A stretch of 64,000 nucleotides of DNA. Origin: Neptunomonas marina. GTDB lineage: Bacteria; Pseudomonadota; Gammaproteobacteria; Pseudomonadales; Balneatricaceae. A program made the position numbers and the translations under genes. Shown in pieces: positions 29,051-39,089 of this stretch; the first letter of the stretch is position 1; each line of letters begins with the position of its first letter. The DNA lies in the NCBI RefSeq assembly GCF_004005935.1, contig NZ_SACQ01000001.1, forward strand, positions 310,001 through 374,000, in the 5' to 3' direction. The notes under the pieces were generated by a model that searched no databases, was not told the DNA's origin, and saw only the letters and a program-made list of their open reading frames with translations.

Positions 29051-29731
29051 GTGGGCGAAGACCTATCTATCTGGAGCTTGGTACTTAACGCCAGCATCGT
29101 TGTACAAGCCGTTATGCTGATCTTGGTATTAGCTTCTTTCATCTCTTGGGTAATGATCTTTCAGCGGTTTGCTGTATACCGGAAAGCGCGCAGTGCTTTG
29201 CGCAGTTTCGAAGAGACCTTTTGGTCTGGTGTGGATTTAGGCCAGCTCTACCGCGATATCAACGACTCTGGGCGAACGTTATCAGGCGCCGAGAGCATTT
29301 TTGTGGCAGGGATCAAAGAGTTTACGCGCTTAACACAGCAAAAGAATGTTGATCCAGATGCCGTGATGGATGGTGTGCAACGTAGTATGCGTGTTGCATT
29401 GGCGCGCGAAGAGGAGAAGCTAGAAACTCACCTGCCGTTTCTGGCAACCGTAGGTTCGACGAGCCCCTATATCGGTTTGTTCGGCACCGTCTGGGGGATT
29501 ATGAACTCCTTCCGTGGTCTTGCGAATGTCCATCAAGCCACGCTTGCATCTGTTGCGCCGGGCATATCTGAGGCACTGATTGCAACAGCGATCGGCCTGT
29601 TTGCCGCGATTCCGGCTGTTATCGCCTATAACCGTTTCTCAGCTCGCACTGAGTGGTTGATGAACAACTACGAAACGTTCGCGGATGAGTTCTCTAGTAT
29701 TCTGCATCGCCGTATTCACTCGCCAGGTTAG
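29051..29731 (+). CDS. tolQ: Tol-Pal system inner-membrane protein TolQ
   Basis: MotA/ExbB-family proton-channel subunit that energises TolA during outer-membrane constriction. 226 residues with three membrane helices (residues about 8-30, 125-150, 165-190) and GLFGTVWGIMNSF. The GTG at 29051 is chosen because GGAGAA lies about 7 nt upstream and the length then matches E. coli TolQ; a TTG at 29015 would add 12 residues. Starts the tolQRAB-pal-cpoB run. Confidence 0.95.
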   Translation: MGEDLSIWSLVLNASIVVQAVMLILVLASFISWVMIFQRFAVYRKARSALRSFEETFWSGVDLGQLYRDINDSGRTLSGAESIFVAGIKEFTRLTQQKNVDPDAVMDGVQRSMRVALAREEEKLETHLPFLATVGSTSPYIGLFGTVWGIMNSFRGLANVHQATLASVAPGISEALIATAIGLFAAIPAVIAYNRFSARTEWLMNNYETFADEFSSILHRRIHSPG

Positions 29732-29736
29732 TCCAG

Positions 29737-30156
29737 ATGATTCGTCGGCAAAAGAAGAAGCGTAAGCTCAACGCAGATATCAATGTTGTTCCTTATATCG
29801 ATGTCATGATGGTGCTACTGGTCATCTTTATGATCACTGCACCCATGTTAACTCAGGGCGTTGATGTTAAGTTGCCCAAAGCGTCTGCGGAACCTGTTGA
29901 TACTGAAAACCAAGAACCCATCGTTGTCACCGTTGATAAAGAGGGGCTGTTTTACATTGATATCGGCTCTGATGATCCTCTTGAGCCGGTGGCTGAATCT
30001 GAACTTGAGCAGCGGATCCAGAAAGTGCTGGCAGGTAATCCAAAGCAGTTGCTGTTGGTGCGTGGTGACAAAGAGGTCAGTTATGACCGAGTTATTCAGC
30101 TCATGTCGCTACTGAAAGGGGCTGGTGCTGAGTCTTTAGGCTTGGTAACCGAGTAG
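29737..30156 (+). CDS. tolR: Tol-Pal system protein TolR
   Basis: ExbD-family partner of TolQ. 139 residues: short cytosolic N terminus, a single helix containing the proton-carrying Asp (INVVPYIDVMMVLLVIFM), and a periplasmic domain. Five nt after tolQ. Confidence 0.95.
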   Translation: MIRRQKKKRKLNADINVVPYIDVMMVLLVIFMITAPMLTQGVDVKLPKASAEPVDTENQEPIVVTVDKEGLFYIDIGSDDPLEPVAESELEQRIQKVLAGNPKQLLLVRGDKEVSYDRVIQLMSLLKGAGAESLGLVTE

Positions 30157-30165
30157 GGCGGCTGC

Positions 30166-31188
30166 GTGAGTTATTTTGTACCTATTCTGCTGGCAACCTT
30201 GCTACATGGCGCGCTCGTTTTACTGCTGATTCCACACTGGTTTCAGCAAGAGGACCCGTACAAAAAGGTGCCGCGCCATATCAAAGCGGAAATGATCGAC
30301 CTTGATGCGATCACAAATAAGAAGGCTGAGAAGCTACAAGCTGAAGAAGCTGCTAAGCGCGAAGCTGCAGAGAAAAAGAGAGCCGAAGAGCAGCGTTTAC
30401 AGGCGGAAAAGCAGCGCCAGGAGGCCGAGCGCTTAGCTGCGCAGAAAGAGGCGGAACAGCAAGCGCAACGTGAACGCGAGGCAGAGCAAAAACGCGAACA
30501 AGAAAAGGTGCGTCAGCAGCAAGAGGAGAAGCGTAAAGCTGAGGCAGAAGCTAAGCGAAAAAAAGCAGCAGAAGATAAGCGCAAGGCTGAGCTAAAGGCG
30601 AAGGCAGAGGCTGAGAAAAAGCGTAAAGCAGAAGAAGATAAACGCAAAGCCGCAGAAGCTGCAAAGCGTAAAGCCGACGCTGAAAAAAAGCGCAAGGCTG
30701 AGGAAGAGCGTAAGCGCAAACAAGCGGCTGAGAAAAAGCGCAAAGCTGAAGAGGCCAAGCGTAAGGCCGAAGCTGAAAAAGCCGCCGCCGAGAAGCAGCG
30801 CTTGGCGCAAGAAGCCGCGGCAAAAGCCGAAGCTGAGCGTAAAGCCGCAGCTAAACGCCGTGCTGAGGCTGCGGCGAAACAAGCGGCCGAGATGCGTGCA
30901 TCGATTGTGGCTTATATGCAAGGGTTATTGCAGCGCAAGTGGCGTCGGCCTCCGAGTGCGCGAAAGGGTATGAAAACGGTGCTACAAGTACACTTGTTTC
31001 CCTCCGGTGAGGTTGACAATGTTACAGTGGTCTCCAGCAGCGGCGACGCGAGCTTCGATAAGTCAGCGCGTCAGGCTGTGGTTAATGTGGGACGCTTCCC
31101 GAAGATAGCGGAAGTTGATCCGATCTTTTTTGAAAGGGAGCTGCGACGAATTAAGATTGAGTTTCGTCCAGAAGATGCAAGGTGGTAA
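30166..31188 (+). CDS. tolA: Tol-Pal system protein TolA
   Basis: Inner-membrane anchored protein spanning the periplasm to TolB/Pal. 340 residues: N-terminal helix (residues 5-22), a long Lys/Ala/Glu-rich helical stalk (about residues 50-245), and a C-terminal domain III (LFPSGEVDNVTVVSSSGD, FDKSARQAV). GTG start. The stalk region is low-complexity, so antisense open frames there are spurious. Confidence 0.94.
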   Translation: MSYFVPILLATLLHGALVLLLIPHWFQQEDPYKKVPRHIKAEMIDLDAITNKKAEKLQAEEAAKREAAEKKRAEEQRLQAEKQRQEAERLAAQKEAEQQAQREREAEQKREQEKVRQQQEEKRKAEAEAKRKKAAEDKRKAELKAKAEAEKKRKAEEDKRKAAEAAKRKADAEKKRKAEEERKRKQAAEKKRKAEEAKRKAEAEKAAAEKQRLAQEAAAKAEAERKAAAKRRAEAAAKQAAEMRASIVAYMQGLLQRKWRRPPSARKGMKTVLQVHLFPSGEVDNVTVVSSSGDASFDKSARQAVVNVGRFPKIAEVDPIFFERELRRIKIEFRPEDARW

Positions 31189-31193
31189 GAGTC

Positions 31194-32483
31194 ATGGTAA
31201 GTAGAGTTGTTTTAGGCGCTTGGCTTCTGCTGGTGGCAATCGTTGCCAGAGCTGAACTGGTTGTCGAGGTCACGCAAGGGGTTACTGAGCCGACGCCGGT
31301 TGCGGTGGTTCCTTTTGAGTGGAACGGTGGCTCGGAGATCGAAGATGTTGCGCAGATTATCTCCAATGATCTAGGGCGAAGCGGCTTTTTTAAAACCATG
31401 CCGCGGGCAAATATGCTGAGCAATCCCTACCGTCAGGATCAGGTCTTCTACCGTGATTGGCGTATTTCCGGCAACGACTACCTCGTGATTGGGCGTTTAG
31501 AGCCTCAGCCTGACGGGCAAGTTCGTGTGACTGCTGAGCTGTTTGACGTGCTGCAAGAGCGCCGCGTCTGGGGGCAGGTTGTTAACGGAACGCCTGCAAA
31601 TATGCGTGATGTGGCGCATTATTTGGCCGATCAGATTTTTGAAGAGCTGACGGGTATCAAGGGCGCATTTTCAACGCGAATTGTTTATGTCACGGCTGAC
31701 TCGCTGGGTGCTGGAAGCTTCCGCTATCGCCTACAGATGGCGGACTCTGACGGTGCGCGTCCGCGTACTATTTTAGAGTCGAAAGAGCCAATCTTGTCGC
31801 CATCGTGGTCGCGAGATGCCTCTAAGCTTGCTTATGTATCATTCGAGAGTGGTCGCCCATCCATCTATATTCAACACCTTGCAACCGGGCAGCGTCAGCG
31901 AATTCAATCATTTAAGGGGCTGAACGGTGCTCCGGCATGGTCACCTAGTGGCGATAAGCTTGCCGTTGTTTTGTCAAAAGATGGTAACCCCGAGATCTAT
32001 GTATTGACGTTGGCTACTGGGCAGTTGGACCGTGTGACGCGTCACTACGGTATCGATACAGAGCCAACATGGTCGCCTGATGGCCAGTCACTTGTCTTTA
32101 CATCAGACCGCGGTGGAAGGCCGCAAATCTACTCGCTGAATTTGCAGTCGCGTGACTTAAAGCGCCTCACGTTTGAAGGTGTTTCTAACAGCCGTGGTCG
32201 AATGACTCAAGATGGACGCTTCTTAACGATGGTTCACCAAGACAGTGAGGGTTTCCATATCGCTGTCCAAGACTTGAAAGATGGTCGCCTTGATATTTTG
32301 ACCAATAGCCGCCTTGATGAGTCGCCAACGATCGCGCCGAACGGCAGTATTATCTTGTACGCGACGAAGAAAGGCGGTCGCGGCGTATTGGCGGGCGTAT
32401 CATTGGACGGCAATGTACGCTTCACGATGCCAAGTAGCTCTGGCGATGTGCGAGAGCCTGCTTGGTCGCCTTACTTGCAATAG
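31194..32483 (+). CDS. tolB: Tol-Pal system periplasmic protein TolB
   Basis: Secreted beta-propeller that binds Pal and TolA. 429 residues from the ATG at 31194, preceded by AAGGTGG; a GTG at 31182 lies inside tolA. Signal peptide residues 1-20 (cleavage near ARA-EL), N-terminal alpha/beta domain, then repeated propeller blades with the SPSWSRDASKLAYVS, PAWSPSGDKLAVVL and PTWSPDGQSLVFTS pattern. Confidence 0.95.
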   Translation: MVSRVVLGAWLLLVAIVARAELVVEVTQGVTEPTPVAVVPFEWNGGSEIEDVAQIISNDLGRSGFFKTMPRANMLSNPYRQDQVFYRDWRISGNDYLVIGRLEPQPDGQVRVTAELFDVLQERRVWGQVVNGTPANMRDVAHYLADQIFEELTGIKGAFSTRIVYVTADSLGAGSFRYRLQMADSDGARPRTILESKEPILSPSWSRDASKLAYVSFESGRPSIYIQHLATGQRQRIQSFKGLNGAPAWSPSGDKLAVVLSKDGNPEIYVLTLATGQLDRVTRHYGIDTEPTWSPDGQSLVFTSDRGGRPQIYSLNLQSRDLKRLTFEGVSNSRGRMTQDGRFLTMVHQDSEGFHIAVQDLKDGRLDILTNSRLDESPTIAPNGSIILYATKKGGRGVLAGVSLDGNVRFTMPSSSGDVREPAWSPYLQ

Positions 32484-32543
32484 TGTTTAAGTAATTAATT
32501 AATATAATAATAGATATCAAAACCAAAGGATTCAGGAGTTTTT

Positions 32544-33086
32544 ATGCGCGTAACGAATACTGTAAAAGCGGTTTCTCTAGCCTGCGCTGTCGCTTGGCTA
32601 GCAGGTTGTAGCTCACCTAGCACAACGCCGGACGTAACTGATGCCACTGGTAGCGGCGCAGGAGCAGGGGCGGGCGGTGCGAACAGCACGGGAGCTAACA
32701 CTGGCGGCGGCATTTCTGGTTCGGGAATTGGTGGTTCTGTCGATGTGGCAAACCTACAGACAGTGTTCTACTTTGACTTCGATCAGTTCAGTGTCCGCAG
32801 CGATAGTCTTGCTGATCTTGAAGCACATGCGCAGTATCTGGCGACCAACCCTGCGGCTGTCGTGCGCTTGGAAGGTCACGCTGATGAGCGTGGCACGCGT
32901 GAGTACAATATGGCACTGGGTGAGCGTCGTGCGAAAGCTGTAGAGCGTTTTCTAGCGATTAACGGTGTTGATATGTCTCGCGTTGAAACGATCAGCTATG
33001 GTGAAGAAAAGCCGGCTATGTTGGGCTCCGATGAGGGCTCCTTGGGCCAAAACCGTCGCGTTGAACTCAAATATACCTCACGCTAA
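32544..33086 (+). CDS. pal: Peptidoglycan-associated lipoprotein Pal
   Basis: Outer-membrane lipoprotein binding peptidoglycan and TolB. 180 residues: lipobox LAGC near residue 21-24, a Gly/Ala/Ser/Thr-rich linker, then the OmpA-like domain (VVRLEGHADERGTREYNMAL, GERRAKAVERFL). A TATAAT at 32503-32508 in the AT-rich 60-nt gap may provide a separate promoter. The stop overlaps the cpoB start by one base. Confidence 0.96.
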   Translation: MRVTNTVKAVSLACAVAWLAGCSSPSTTPDVTDATGSGAGAGAGGANSTGANTGGGISGSGIGGSVDVANLQTVFYFDFDQFSVRSDSLADLEAHAQYLATNPAAVVRLEGHADERGTREYNMALGERRAKAVERFLAINGVDMSRVETISYGEEKPAMLGSDEGSLGQNRRVELKYTSR

Positions 33087-33940
33087 TGAAAACAATTGCA
33101 AAGAAAATCTCTTGTGTTTGCGTAGCGGTGGGCTTGCCCGCCGCGGCTGCATTTGCACAGGACGTACCTGTTATTCAGGTTAATACGGGTAACGGTAGTG
33201 CTGTTCAAGGCAGGGCTCCTTCGCAAAATAGCGAGCTTCTATGGACGATTCAGCAGCTCCAAGATGAAGTGCGCCGTTTACGAGGGCAAGTGGAGTCGCA
33301 GCAATATCAGCTGGAGCGAATGGAAGCCAAGCAAAAAACACGGTACCGCGATTTAGATCGGCGTATCAGTTTGCTTGTACAAGAACAGATGAAACAGCAG
33401 CAGGCCGAGTTAGATACGCTTGCGCCAGCAGCGCCAACAGAATCTGATGATACTGTACAAGCACCTTTGCAAACCCCTGAGACTGAACAGCCAGCACCGG
33501 TTGCAGCAGAAGTGCCGACGCCGCCTACGTCTTCGCAGCCCCAAGCGAGCGAGGCTAACGAAGCTGCACAGATAACGGATAAACAAGCTTATCAAGATGC
33601 CTTTGCGCTAGTGCGTGAGCGTAAGTTCAACGAAGCTGCGCAGCAGTTTGAGTCGTTCTTGAGCACGTATGCTGACAGCCCGCGTCTGCCCAATGCGCAC
33701 TATTGGTTAGGTGAGATCTACCTAGCGCAGGGTAAACATGCGCCATCGGAACAAGCTTTCACGCAGGTTGTTGAACAGTTCGGCGACTCTCGCAAAGCGC
33801 CCGATGCAATGTATAAACTCGGAATCCTTTACAAACAGCAGGGAAATCTAGAAAAATACACGGCCTATATGGCGAAGGTCGTAGAAATGTATCCTGATAC
33901 CTCTGCTGCACGACTCGCCGAAAGTGCATTGAGTCAATAA
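33086..33940 (+). CDS. cpoB: Cell division coordinator CpoB (YbgF)
   Basis: Periplasmic TPR protein linking Tol-Pal to PBP1B. 284 residues: signal peptide 1-24 (AFA-QD), a trimerising coiled coil ([20 protein letters not shown]), a Pro/Thr/Gln linker, and C-terminal TPRs from about residue 160 ([34 protein letters not shown]). Confidence 0.94.
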   Translation: MKTIAKKISCVCVAVGLPAAAAFAQDVPVIQVNTGNGSAVQGRAPSQNSELLWTIQQLQDEVRRLRGQVESQQYQLERMEAKQKTRYRDLDRRISLLVQEQMKQQQAELDTLAPAAPTESDDTVQAPLQTPETEQPAPVAAEVPTPPTSSQPQASEANEAAQITDKQAYQDAFALVRERKFNEAAQQFESFLSTYADSPRLPNAHYWLGEIYLAQGKHAPSEQAFTQVVEQFGDSRKAPDAMYKLGILYKQQGNLEKYTAYMAKVVEMYPDTSAARLAESALSQ

Positions 33941-33959
33941 TTTTAGGAAATCGTGTTAT

Positions 33960-34643
33960 ATGAATAAGCCGTCACCTAAGGCTGTCGTTTTATTATCTGG
34001 TGGCCTTGATTCGGCAACCGCCTTGGCTATTGCAAAGGACCAAGGCTTTGATTGTTATGTGTTGAGCTTTGATTACGGCCAACGCTCACTAACTGAGCTA
34101 AATGCAGCGCGTAAAGTTGTTGAACAACTCGGTGTAAGCGAGCATAGAACTGTACGCTTACACTTGGAGGACTTCGGAGGGTCGGCACTCACCGATCACG
34201 ATATCGATGTTCCTGAGCAGGAAGAAGAGGGTATTCCCGTTACCTACGTTCCGGCGCGCAACACTGTGTTTTTGTCCCTAGCGCTCGGTTGGGCTGAAGT
34301 GTTAGAAGCCAGTGCGATTTTCATCGGTGTGAATGCCGTTGACTATTCGGGTTACCCTGACTGCCGTCCTGAGTTTATTGATGCGTTCGAGAAGATGGCG
34401 AACCTTGCCACACGTGCAGGGGTTGAAGGCCAAGGCGTAGCGATTCACACGCCCCTGATGCGCTTGACGAAGTCGGATATTATCCGTGAAGGGCAGCGCC
34501 TCGGTCTTAATTACGCGGATACAGTCTCTTGTTATCAAGCTAACGATAATGGCGAAGCATGCCGTGTATGTGATAGCTGCCGATTGCGCGCTAAAGGCTT
34601 TGAAGACGCCGGCGTCCCTGATCCAACTCGCTATTTCGCCTAG
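33960..34643 (+). CDS. queC: 7-cyano-7-deazaguanine synthase QueC
   Basis: ATP-dependent conversion of carboxydeazaguanine to preQ0 on the queuosine pathway. 227 residues: PP-loop [23 protein letters not shown], and zinc cysteines in [17 protein letters not shown]. Follows cpoB by 19 nt, as in many gammaproteobacteria. Confidence 0.97.
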   Translation: MNKPSPKAVVLLSGGLDSATALAIAKDQGFDCYVLSFDYGQRSLTELNAARKVVEQLGVSEHRTVRLHLEDFGGSALTDHDIDVPEQEEEGIPVTYVPARNTVFLSLALGWAEVLEASAIFIGVNAVDYSGYPDCRPEFIDAFEKMANLATRAGVEGQGVAIHTPLMRLTKSDIIREGQRLGLNYADTVSCYQANDNGEACRVCDSCRLRAKGFEDAGVPDPTRYFA

Positions 34644-34718
34644 CCACAAATACCATGATCTCCGCTGGAGCGTCATGGTATAATCTTATCTTTCCTCGAA
34701 CTACGTAAGTCCAGAGTT

Positions 34719-35774
34719 ATGTTGAGCCAGCAAGACATTAATGATCGTATCCTCGTGCAAGAACACTTTGCTAAAGAGCACCTCCCAGGCGAGATGACTC
34801 AAGAGCAGGTTGAGCAGTACAAAGCACGCATCAAACAGCTTCTCAAAGAGAAAGATGCCTGCTTGGTCGCGCACTATTACACCGATGCGATTGTTCAAGA
34901 GATTGCGGAAGAAACAGGCGGCTGTATCTCTGACTCACTGGAGATGGCCCGGTTTGGCACAACACGCCCAGAGCAAACATTGGTGGTTGCTGGGGTTCGT
35001 TTTATGGGTGAGACCGCTAAGATTCTTAGCCCAGAAAAGCGCATCTTGATGCCGACATTAGAAGCGACCTGTTCGCTCGATATTGGCTGCCCTATCGAAG
35101 AGTTCTCTGCATTTTGTGATGCTCATCCAGATCACGAAGTCGTTGTCTATGCCAATACATCCGCCGCTGTCAAAGCGCGTGCTGATTGGGTGGTCACGTC
35201 CAGCATTGCTTTAAAGGTTGCTGAGCATCTTGAAGAGCAAGGTAAGAAAATTATCTGGGCGCCTGATAAGCATCTTGGCGGTTACGTGCAAAAGCAAACC
35301 GGTATTGAGATGCTGATGTGGGATGGTGCTTGCATCGTGCACGAGGAGTTCAAAGCCAAAGGTATCTTAGATCTCAAGAAGGTCTACCCAGATGCTGCGG
35401 TGCTGGTGCACCCTGAGTCTCCAGACTCTGTAGTCGAGATCGCTGATGCTGTAGGTTCCACAACGCAGCTTATTCAGGCAGCTAGCGACCTACCGAATGA
35501 ACAACTGATCGTGGCAACAGATCGCGGTATTTTCTACAAAATGCAGCAAGCCGCACCAGGTAAACAGTTTATCGAAGCGCCAACTGGCGGCAGTGGCGCG
35601 ACGTGCCGTAGCTGTGCTCACTGCCCTTGGATGGCTATGAATGGCTTAGATAACATCATCTCAGCACTTGAAACGGGTGAAGGTGAAGTACTGGTTGATG
35701 AAGCCCTAATCGAAGATGCTCGCCGCCCGTTGCAGCGTATGCTGGATTTTTCTGCATCGCTTGCTAAGGCTTAA
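34719..35774 (+). CDS. nadA: Quinolinate synthase A
   Basis: [4Fe-4S] enzyme that condenses iminoaspartate with dihydroxyacetone phosphate in NAD synthesis. 351 residues with three pseudo-repeats and cluster ligands in [21 protein letters not shown] and [17 protein letters not shown] at 34678-34683 lies between queC and nadA, next to a 7-bp inverted repeat ACCATGA / TCATGGT. Its stop shares TTAA with the convergent reductase gene. Confidence 0.96.
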   Translation: MLSQQDINDRILVQEHFAKEHLPGEMTQEQVEQYKARIKQLLKEKDACLVAHYYTDAIVQEIAEETGGCISDSLEMARFGTTRPEQTLVVAGVRFMGETAKILSPEKRILMPTLEATCSLDIGCPIEEFSAFCDAHPDHEVVVYANTSAAVKARADWVVTSSIALKVAEHLEEQGKKIIWAPDKHLGGYVQKQTGIEMLMWDGACIVHEEFKAKGILDLKKVYPDAAVLVHPESPDSVVEIADAVGSTTQLIQAASDLPNEQLIVATDRGIFYKMQQAAPGKQFIEAPTGGSGATCRSCAHCPWMAMNGLDNIISALETGEGEVLVDEALIEDARRPLQRMLDFSASLAKA

Positions 35775-36889
35775 TTGGGTTTAAAGCTCTTCTGCTTAGG
35801 CATGTCTTGAGTGCCTTTCTGCTCGCTGCTTGCCTGCCGCGCGACCCGAAGACTTATTGATGGGCTTTGCGCGCGCGCTTGGCAAGTTAACACTAAGCCT
35901 GCATCGATCTCCGCTTTACTCAGCGCGTCATGATGGTTCATCGTCACGACGCCTTCTGTCACTTGTGCGATACAAGCTCCGCAGCTCCCAGAGCGGCATG
36001 AGTGGGGTATTGAAATACCATGCTGTGATAGCGCATCAAGCAGCGTTTGGTTGCCTCGGGCTGTGAGCGTCTGTTTTTGGTCAGCCGTTTCAATAATCAG
36101 GCTCACGGGTTGGTCGCTGCCAGCGCTACTCCATGTGGAGCCAAACCTTTCGATATGAATTTTATCACCGCTGACGCCAGCACTGTGTAGCGCTCGCTCG
36201 GTGGTGTTGATCATCCCATCGGGGCCACAGATAAAGTGCTCGCTAGCCGCTGCATCGGGTGTGATCCAGTTAGATATGGCCTGATGTGTGATGCGACCAC
36301 GAGCGCCTTGCCATGGTGGTTGCGTCGAGAATATCTGGAACCAGCTCTTGCTATCGGGCTGGGATAACGTGTGTTTTACCTTAAAGCGCTCGCGATAGGT
36401 TCTTTCATACAGTGCGATTTCGTGTTGGAAGATGATGTCCTGCTCGCGTCGATTGCCGTATAGCAGGTAGACCTCACAGCAGGGTTGATTTACCAACACC
36501 GTTTTAATAAGAGACCACAGAGGGGTTATGCCACTGCCTGCGGCGTAACAGAATATTTTATCGGGATCGCGCTTTAACGGTTGCCCAAATAGGCCGCAAG
36601 GTTCACTGATGCGCAGGTATTCACCTACTTTCATATGTTTGTGAAGGTGATTGGAGACGACCCCGCCAGGGATGCGCTTAACCATAAGCTGTAGTGCTCG
36701 ATCGGTAATGGGGGAGCTACTGAGTGAATAGGCTCGTTGGTATACCTCGCCCTTGATCTTTGTCTCGATAATCACGAACTGCCCGGGTTCGTAGTGAAAC
36801 TCAGGATACCGAGGTGGTTTTAGCGTGATGCGTAGGCCATGTGATGTAAGCTTGTCTAACGCACTGATTTGCATATTAAAAAAACGCAT
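35771..36889 (-). CDS. Ferredoxin-domain flavin oxidoreductase (HCR/PaaE-like)
   Basis: 372 residues in three domains: FAD-binding barrel ([18 protein letters not shown]), NAD-binding domain ([13 protein letters not shown]), and a C-terminal plant-type [2Fe-2S] ferredoxin ([14 protein letters not shown] with the fourth Cys in LTCQA). Such proteins pass electrons from NAD(P)H to oxygenases, hybrid-cluster proteins or desaturases. No partner is adjacent, so the acceptor is unknown. The C-terminal tail is lysine-rich. Confidence 0.86.
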   Translation of the reverse strand: MRFFNMQISALDKLTSHGLRITLKPPRYPEFHYEPGQFVIIETKIKGEVYQRAYSLSSSPITDRALQLMVKRIPGGVVSNHLHKHMKVGEYLRISEPCGLFGQPLKRDPDKIFCYAAGSGITPLWSLIKTVLVNQPCCEVYLLYGNRREQDIIFQHEIALYERTYRERFKVKHTLSQPDSKSWFQIFSTQPPWQGARGRITHQAISNWITPDAAASEHFICGPDGMINTTERALHSAGVSGDKIHIERFGSTWSSAGSDQPVSLIIETADQKQTLTARGNQTLLDALSQHGISIPHSCRSGSCGACIAQVTEGVVTMNHHDALSKAEIDAGLVLTCQARAQSPSISLRVARQASSEQKGTQDMPKQKSFKPN

Positions 36890-37049
36890 ATGACCCTCCG
36901 TAGTCGCTATTTACTCTTTGTTTAGTCCATTGCTGCAAGCTTAGTTCATATACGCAATTCTGCTCCTGCCAAGATGAGTGAATGGGGGTGTGTTTGTATG
37001 CTGAGTTACTTATACTGGCGTAAAATGCCAAGCAGAGAGGGAGTGGTAA

Positions 37050-37529
37050 ATGAAGCTACTGATCGCTGTATTGTTACTCATCGGATTGGGTCTAGCTGCT
37101 TTTAGCTGGATGGCTGTTCAGTCGCGAGGTGGTAAGGCCCCAGGTTTGCGTGAAGGGCAACTGGCACCGTGCGGAGCACAGCCCAACTGTGTGAGTAGTT
37201 ATCCCGGTACACCAACAGATAAACTAATTAAACCGGTGTTTTATCCGCAAACGCTAACCCAAGATGAGGTTGAAAGCCTTCTTATCAAGGCGATCACCGA
37301 TACCGGAGGGTTAATCGAGACGATGGAGGGGGGCTACATGGCTGCTATTTATCGTTCTAAGCTATTTGGATTCGTTGATGATATGGAGCTGCTGGTTGAC
37401 CATGATAGCCGTGTGATACATCTGCGCTCAGCATCGCGTGTTGGTTACAGCGATTTAGGTGCAAATCGCAAACGAGCAGAGCAGTTACGCTCTGCGATTT
37501 TAAGTACAGCACAATTACAGGAGCAGTAA
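37050..37529 (+). CDS. DUF1499 family protein
   Basis: 159-residue protein with an N-terminal membrane helix or uncleaved signal (residues 2-22) and the DUF1499 signature: PNCVSSYPG, LFGFVDDMELLVD and IHLRSASRVGYSDLGANRKR. Function of the family is unknown. A TATACT at 37011-37016 may be its -10. The next gene starts 5 nt downstream. Confidence 0.88.
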   Translation: MKLLIAVLLLIGLGLAAFSWMAVQSRGGKAPGLREGQLAPCGAQPNCVSSYPGTPTDKLIKPVFYPQTLTQDEVESLLIKAITDTGGLIETMEGGYMAAIYRSKLFGFVDDMELLVDHDSRVIHLRSASRVGYSDLGANRKRAEQLRSAILSTAQLQEQ

Positions 37530-37534
37530 AGCCT

Positions 37535-38197
37535 TTGGATCATTCAAGAGTCCACACAGGTGAGCCGGTGGGCGCGACGAGTAAGCGATCACTGTTTCTG
37601 ATTATCTTTTTTGCCGCGCTATGTGGCACGCTTGTGGCATTTTTGCTGATCAAATGGGTGATGTCAGCGAATGACACCAAGCCGCTATCACCCCAAGAGC
37701 AGCAAGTGTTGAGCGACAAGTTCCGCGTGATCGGTATTAGTTACTCTGCTAGTGCTGATGCTGGAGCTACGCTGGAGCCCGCACCCTACACTGAAAAGGG
37801 AGCCGTTCGCACAGTGACTTTTACTGAGCGCGAGCTCAACGGGATGATCGCCGAAAGCCCAGAGTGGGCAGGTAAGCTCTCTATCGATCTGAGTGATCAC
37901 CTTGCCAGTGCCCGCTTAGCGATCCCGCTTGATCCCGATTTTCCGCTGCTCGGTGGCAAGACACTGCATGTGCATACGGGGCTAGATATTCGTTATCAGA
38001 ATGGCGCCCCTAGTGTCAAAATTGTAGGCGTGAGTCTTTGGGGAGTGCCATTACCGAATGCGTGGCTTGGCGAGCTAAAAAATAAAGACCTCGTTCAGGA
38101 GTACCGCCATGAACAAGGCTTTTGGCATGGTTTTGCTCAAGGGGTTGAGGAGATCGCGGTACAAGAGGGTGAACTGTACGTTAAGTTGAAGCCTTAG
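37535..38197 (+). CDS. Membrane-anchored hypothetical protein
   Basis: Not recognised. 220 residues from a TTG start; GTG at 37568 is an alternative and has AGGTGAG just upstream. One membrane helix (about residues 20-43) and a C-terminal soluble, probably periplasmic domain with alternating beta-type sequence (TFTERELNGMIAESPEW, LAIPLDPDFPLLGGKTL). It follows DUF1499 closely and overlaps the convergent EamA gene by 17 bp. Confidence 0.72.
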   Translation: MDHSRVHTGEPVGATSKRSLFLIIFFAALCGTLVAFLLIKWVMSANDTKPLSPQEQQVLSDKFRVIGISYSASADAGATLEPAPYTEKGAVRTVTFTERELNGMIAESPEWAGKLSIDLSDHLASARLAIPLDPDFPLLGGKTLHVHTGLDIRYQNGAPSVKIVGVSLWGVPLPNAWLGELKNKDLVQEYRHEQGFWHGFAQGVEEIAVQEGELYVKLKP

Positions 38198-39077
38198 CTC
38201 GTGTCAGCCGTGCCCCAAATACACCGATGATTAACCCTGCTAATATCAGCAGAATACCCGCGCCTTGAATGAAGTTAAGGGTCTCTCCAAGGATTATCCA
38301 CGCGCTAAATAAGCCGATAACGGGCACCAAAAGCGTCAGTGGTGCCACTTGTGCTGCAGGATAACGGGTCAGCAATCCTCCCCATGCGCTGTAGCCAAAC
38401 AGCGTTGCAATCGCCGCAAGGTACAAAAGGCTTCCCCATGCTTGTAGCCCGCTGTCCAGGATGCTGCTGGCGATCAGTGTTGGCCCCTCCAGCATCCATG
38501 ACATGGCTAAGAAGGGGAGTGGTGGGATAAGCGCACTCCAAACAACAAGGCTAAGTAGCGGTACCGAATAGCGCTGGCTTATACGGCGGTTAATGATGTT
38601 CCCCGCGCCCCAACAAGCCGCGGCACTCAATGTTAGCGCAAGCCCTGTTACTGTCATGGCGGTATCGCCACTTTGGGAAGCAAGCAAACCTAACCCGCAA
38701 GCGGCGATCAGCATCGATAGCAGGTGATGCGCACGCCATGCTTCGTTTAAAAATAGGCCAGCAAAGAGGATCGTAAAGAACATCTGAGCCTGCAGGACCA
38801 GTGAGGCAAGTCCGGCTGGCATACCCACGTACATAGCACTAAAAAGCAACGCGAATTGGCCAAAACTAATGGTCATCGCGTAGCTGATCAGCCAACGCAG
38901 CGGTAGCTTGGGGCGTTTTACGAAGAACACGGCGGGGAGTGCCACTAAACTAAAGCGCAGTGCGCCCAGCAATAGCGGCGGTAGCTGGTCTAAGCCCCAG
39001 CGAATAACAACAAAGTTAACGCCCCATGCAAGTACAACGAGGAGGGCGAGCCCCCAATCCTTTTGGCTCATGCCCAC
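38181..39077 (-). CDS. EamA (DMT) family transporter
   Basis: 298-residue inner-membrane protein with about ten helices in two EamA repeats (WGVNFVVIRWGLDQLPPLLL; YLAAIATLFGYSAWGGLL). Probably an exporter of amino acids or other small metabolites; substrate not predictable. Downstream of rapA with a 12-nt gap, so likely cotranscribed. Confidence 0.88.
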   Translation of the reverse strand: MGMSQKDWGLALLVVLAWGVNFVVIRWGLDQLPPLLLGALRFSLVALPAVFFVKRPKLPLRWLISYAMTISFGQFALLFSAMYVGMPAGLASLVLQAQMFFTILFAGLFLNEAWRAHHLLSMLIAACGLGLLASQSGDTAMTVTGLALTLSAAACWGAGNIINRRISQRYSVPLLSLVVWSALIPPLPFLAMSWMLEGPTLIASSILDSGLQAWGSLLYLAAIATLFGYSAWGGLLTRYPAAQVAPLTLLVPVIGLFSAWIILGETLNFIQGAGILLILAGLIIGVFGARLTRAKAST

Positions 39078-39089
39078 ACTCCTCTGGTG

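Noticed and set aside
30513-30921. Overlapping antisense frames within tolA
   Set aside because: They mirror the Lys/Ala/Glu-rich stalk of TolA and are low-complexity shadows.
34652-34690. Inverted repeat ACCATGA / TCATGGT after queC as a terminator
   Set aside because: Short stem, long loop and no T tract; the following TATAAT suggests a promoter region instead.
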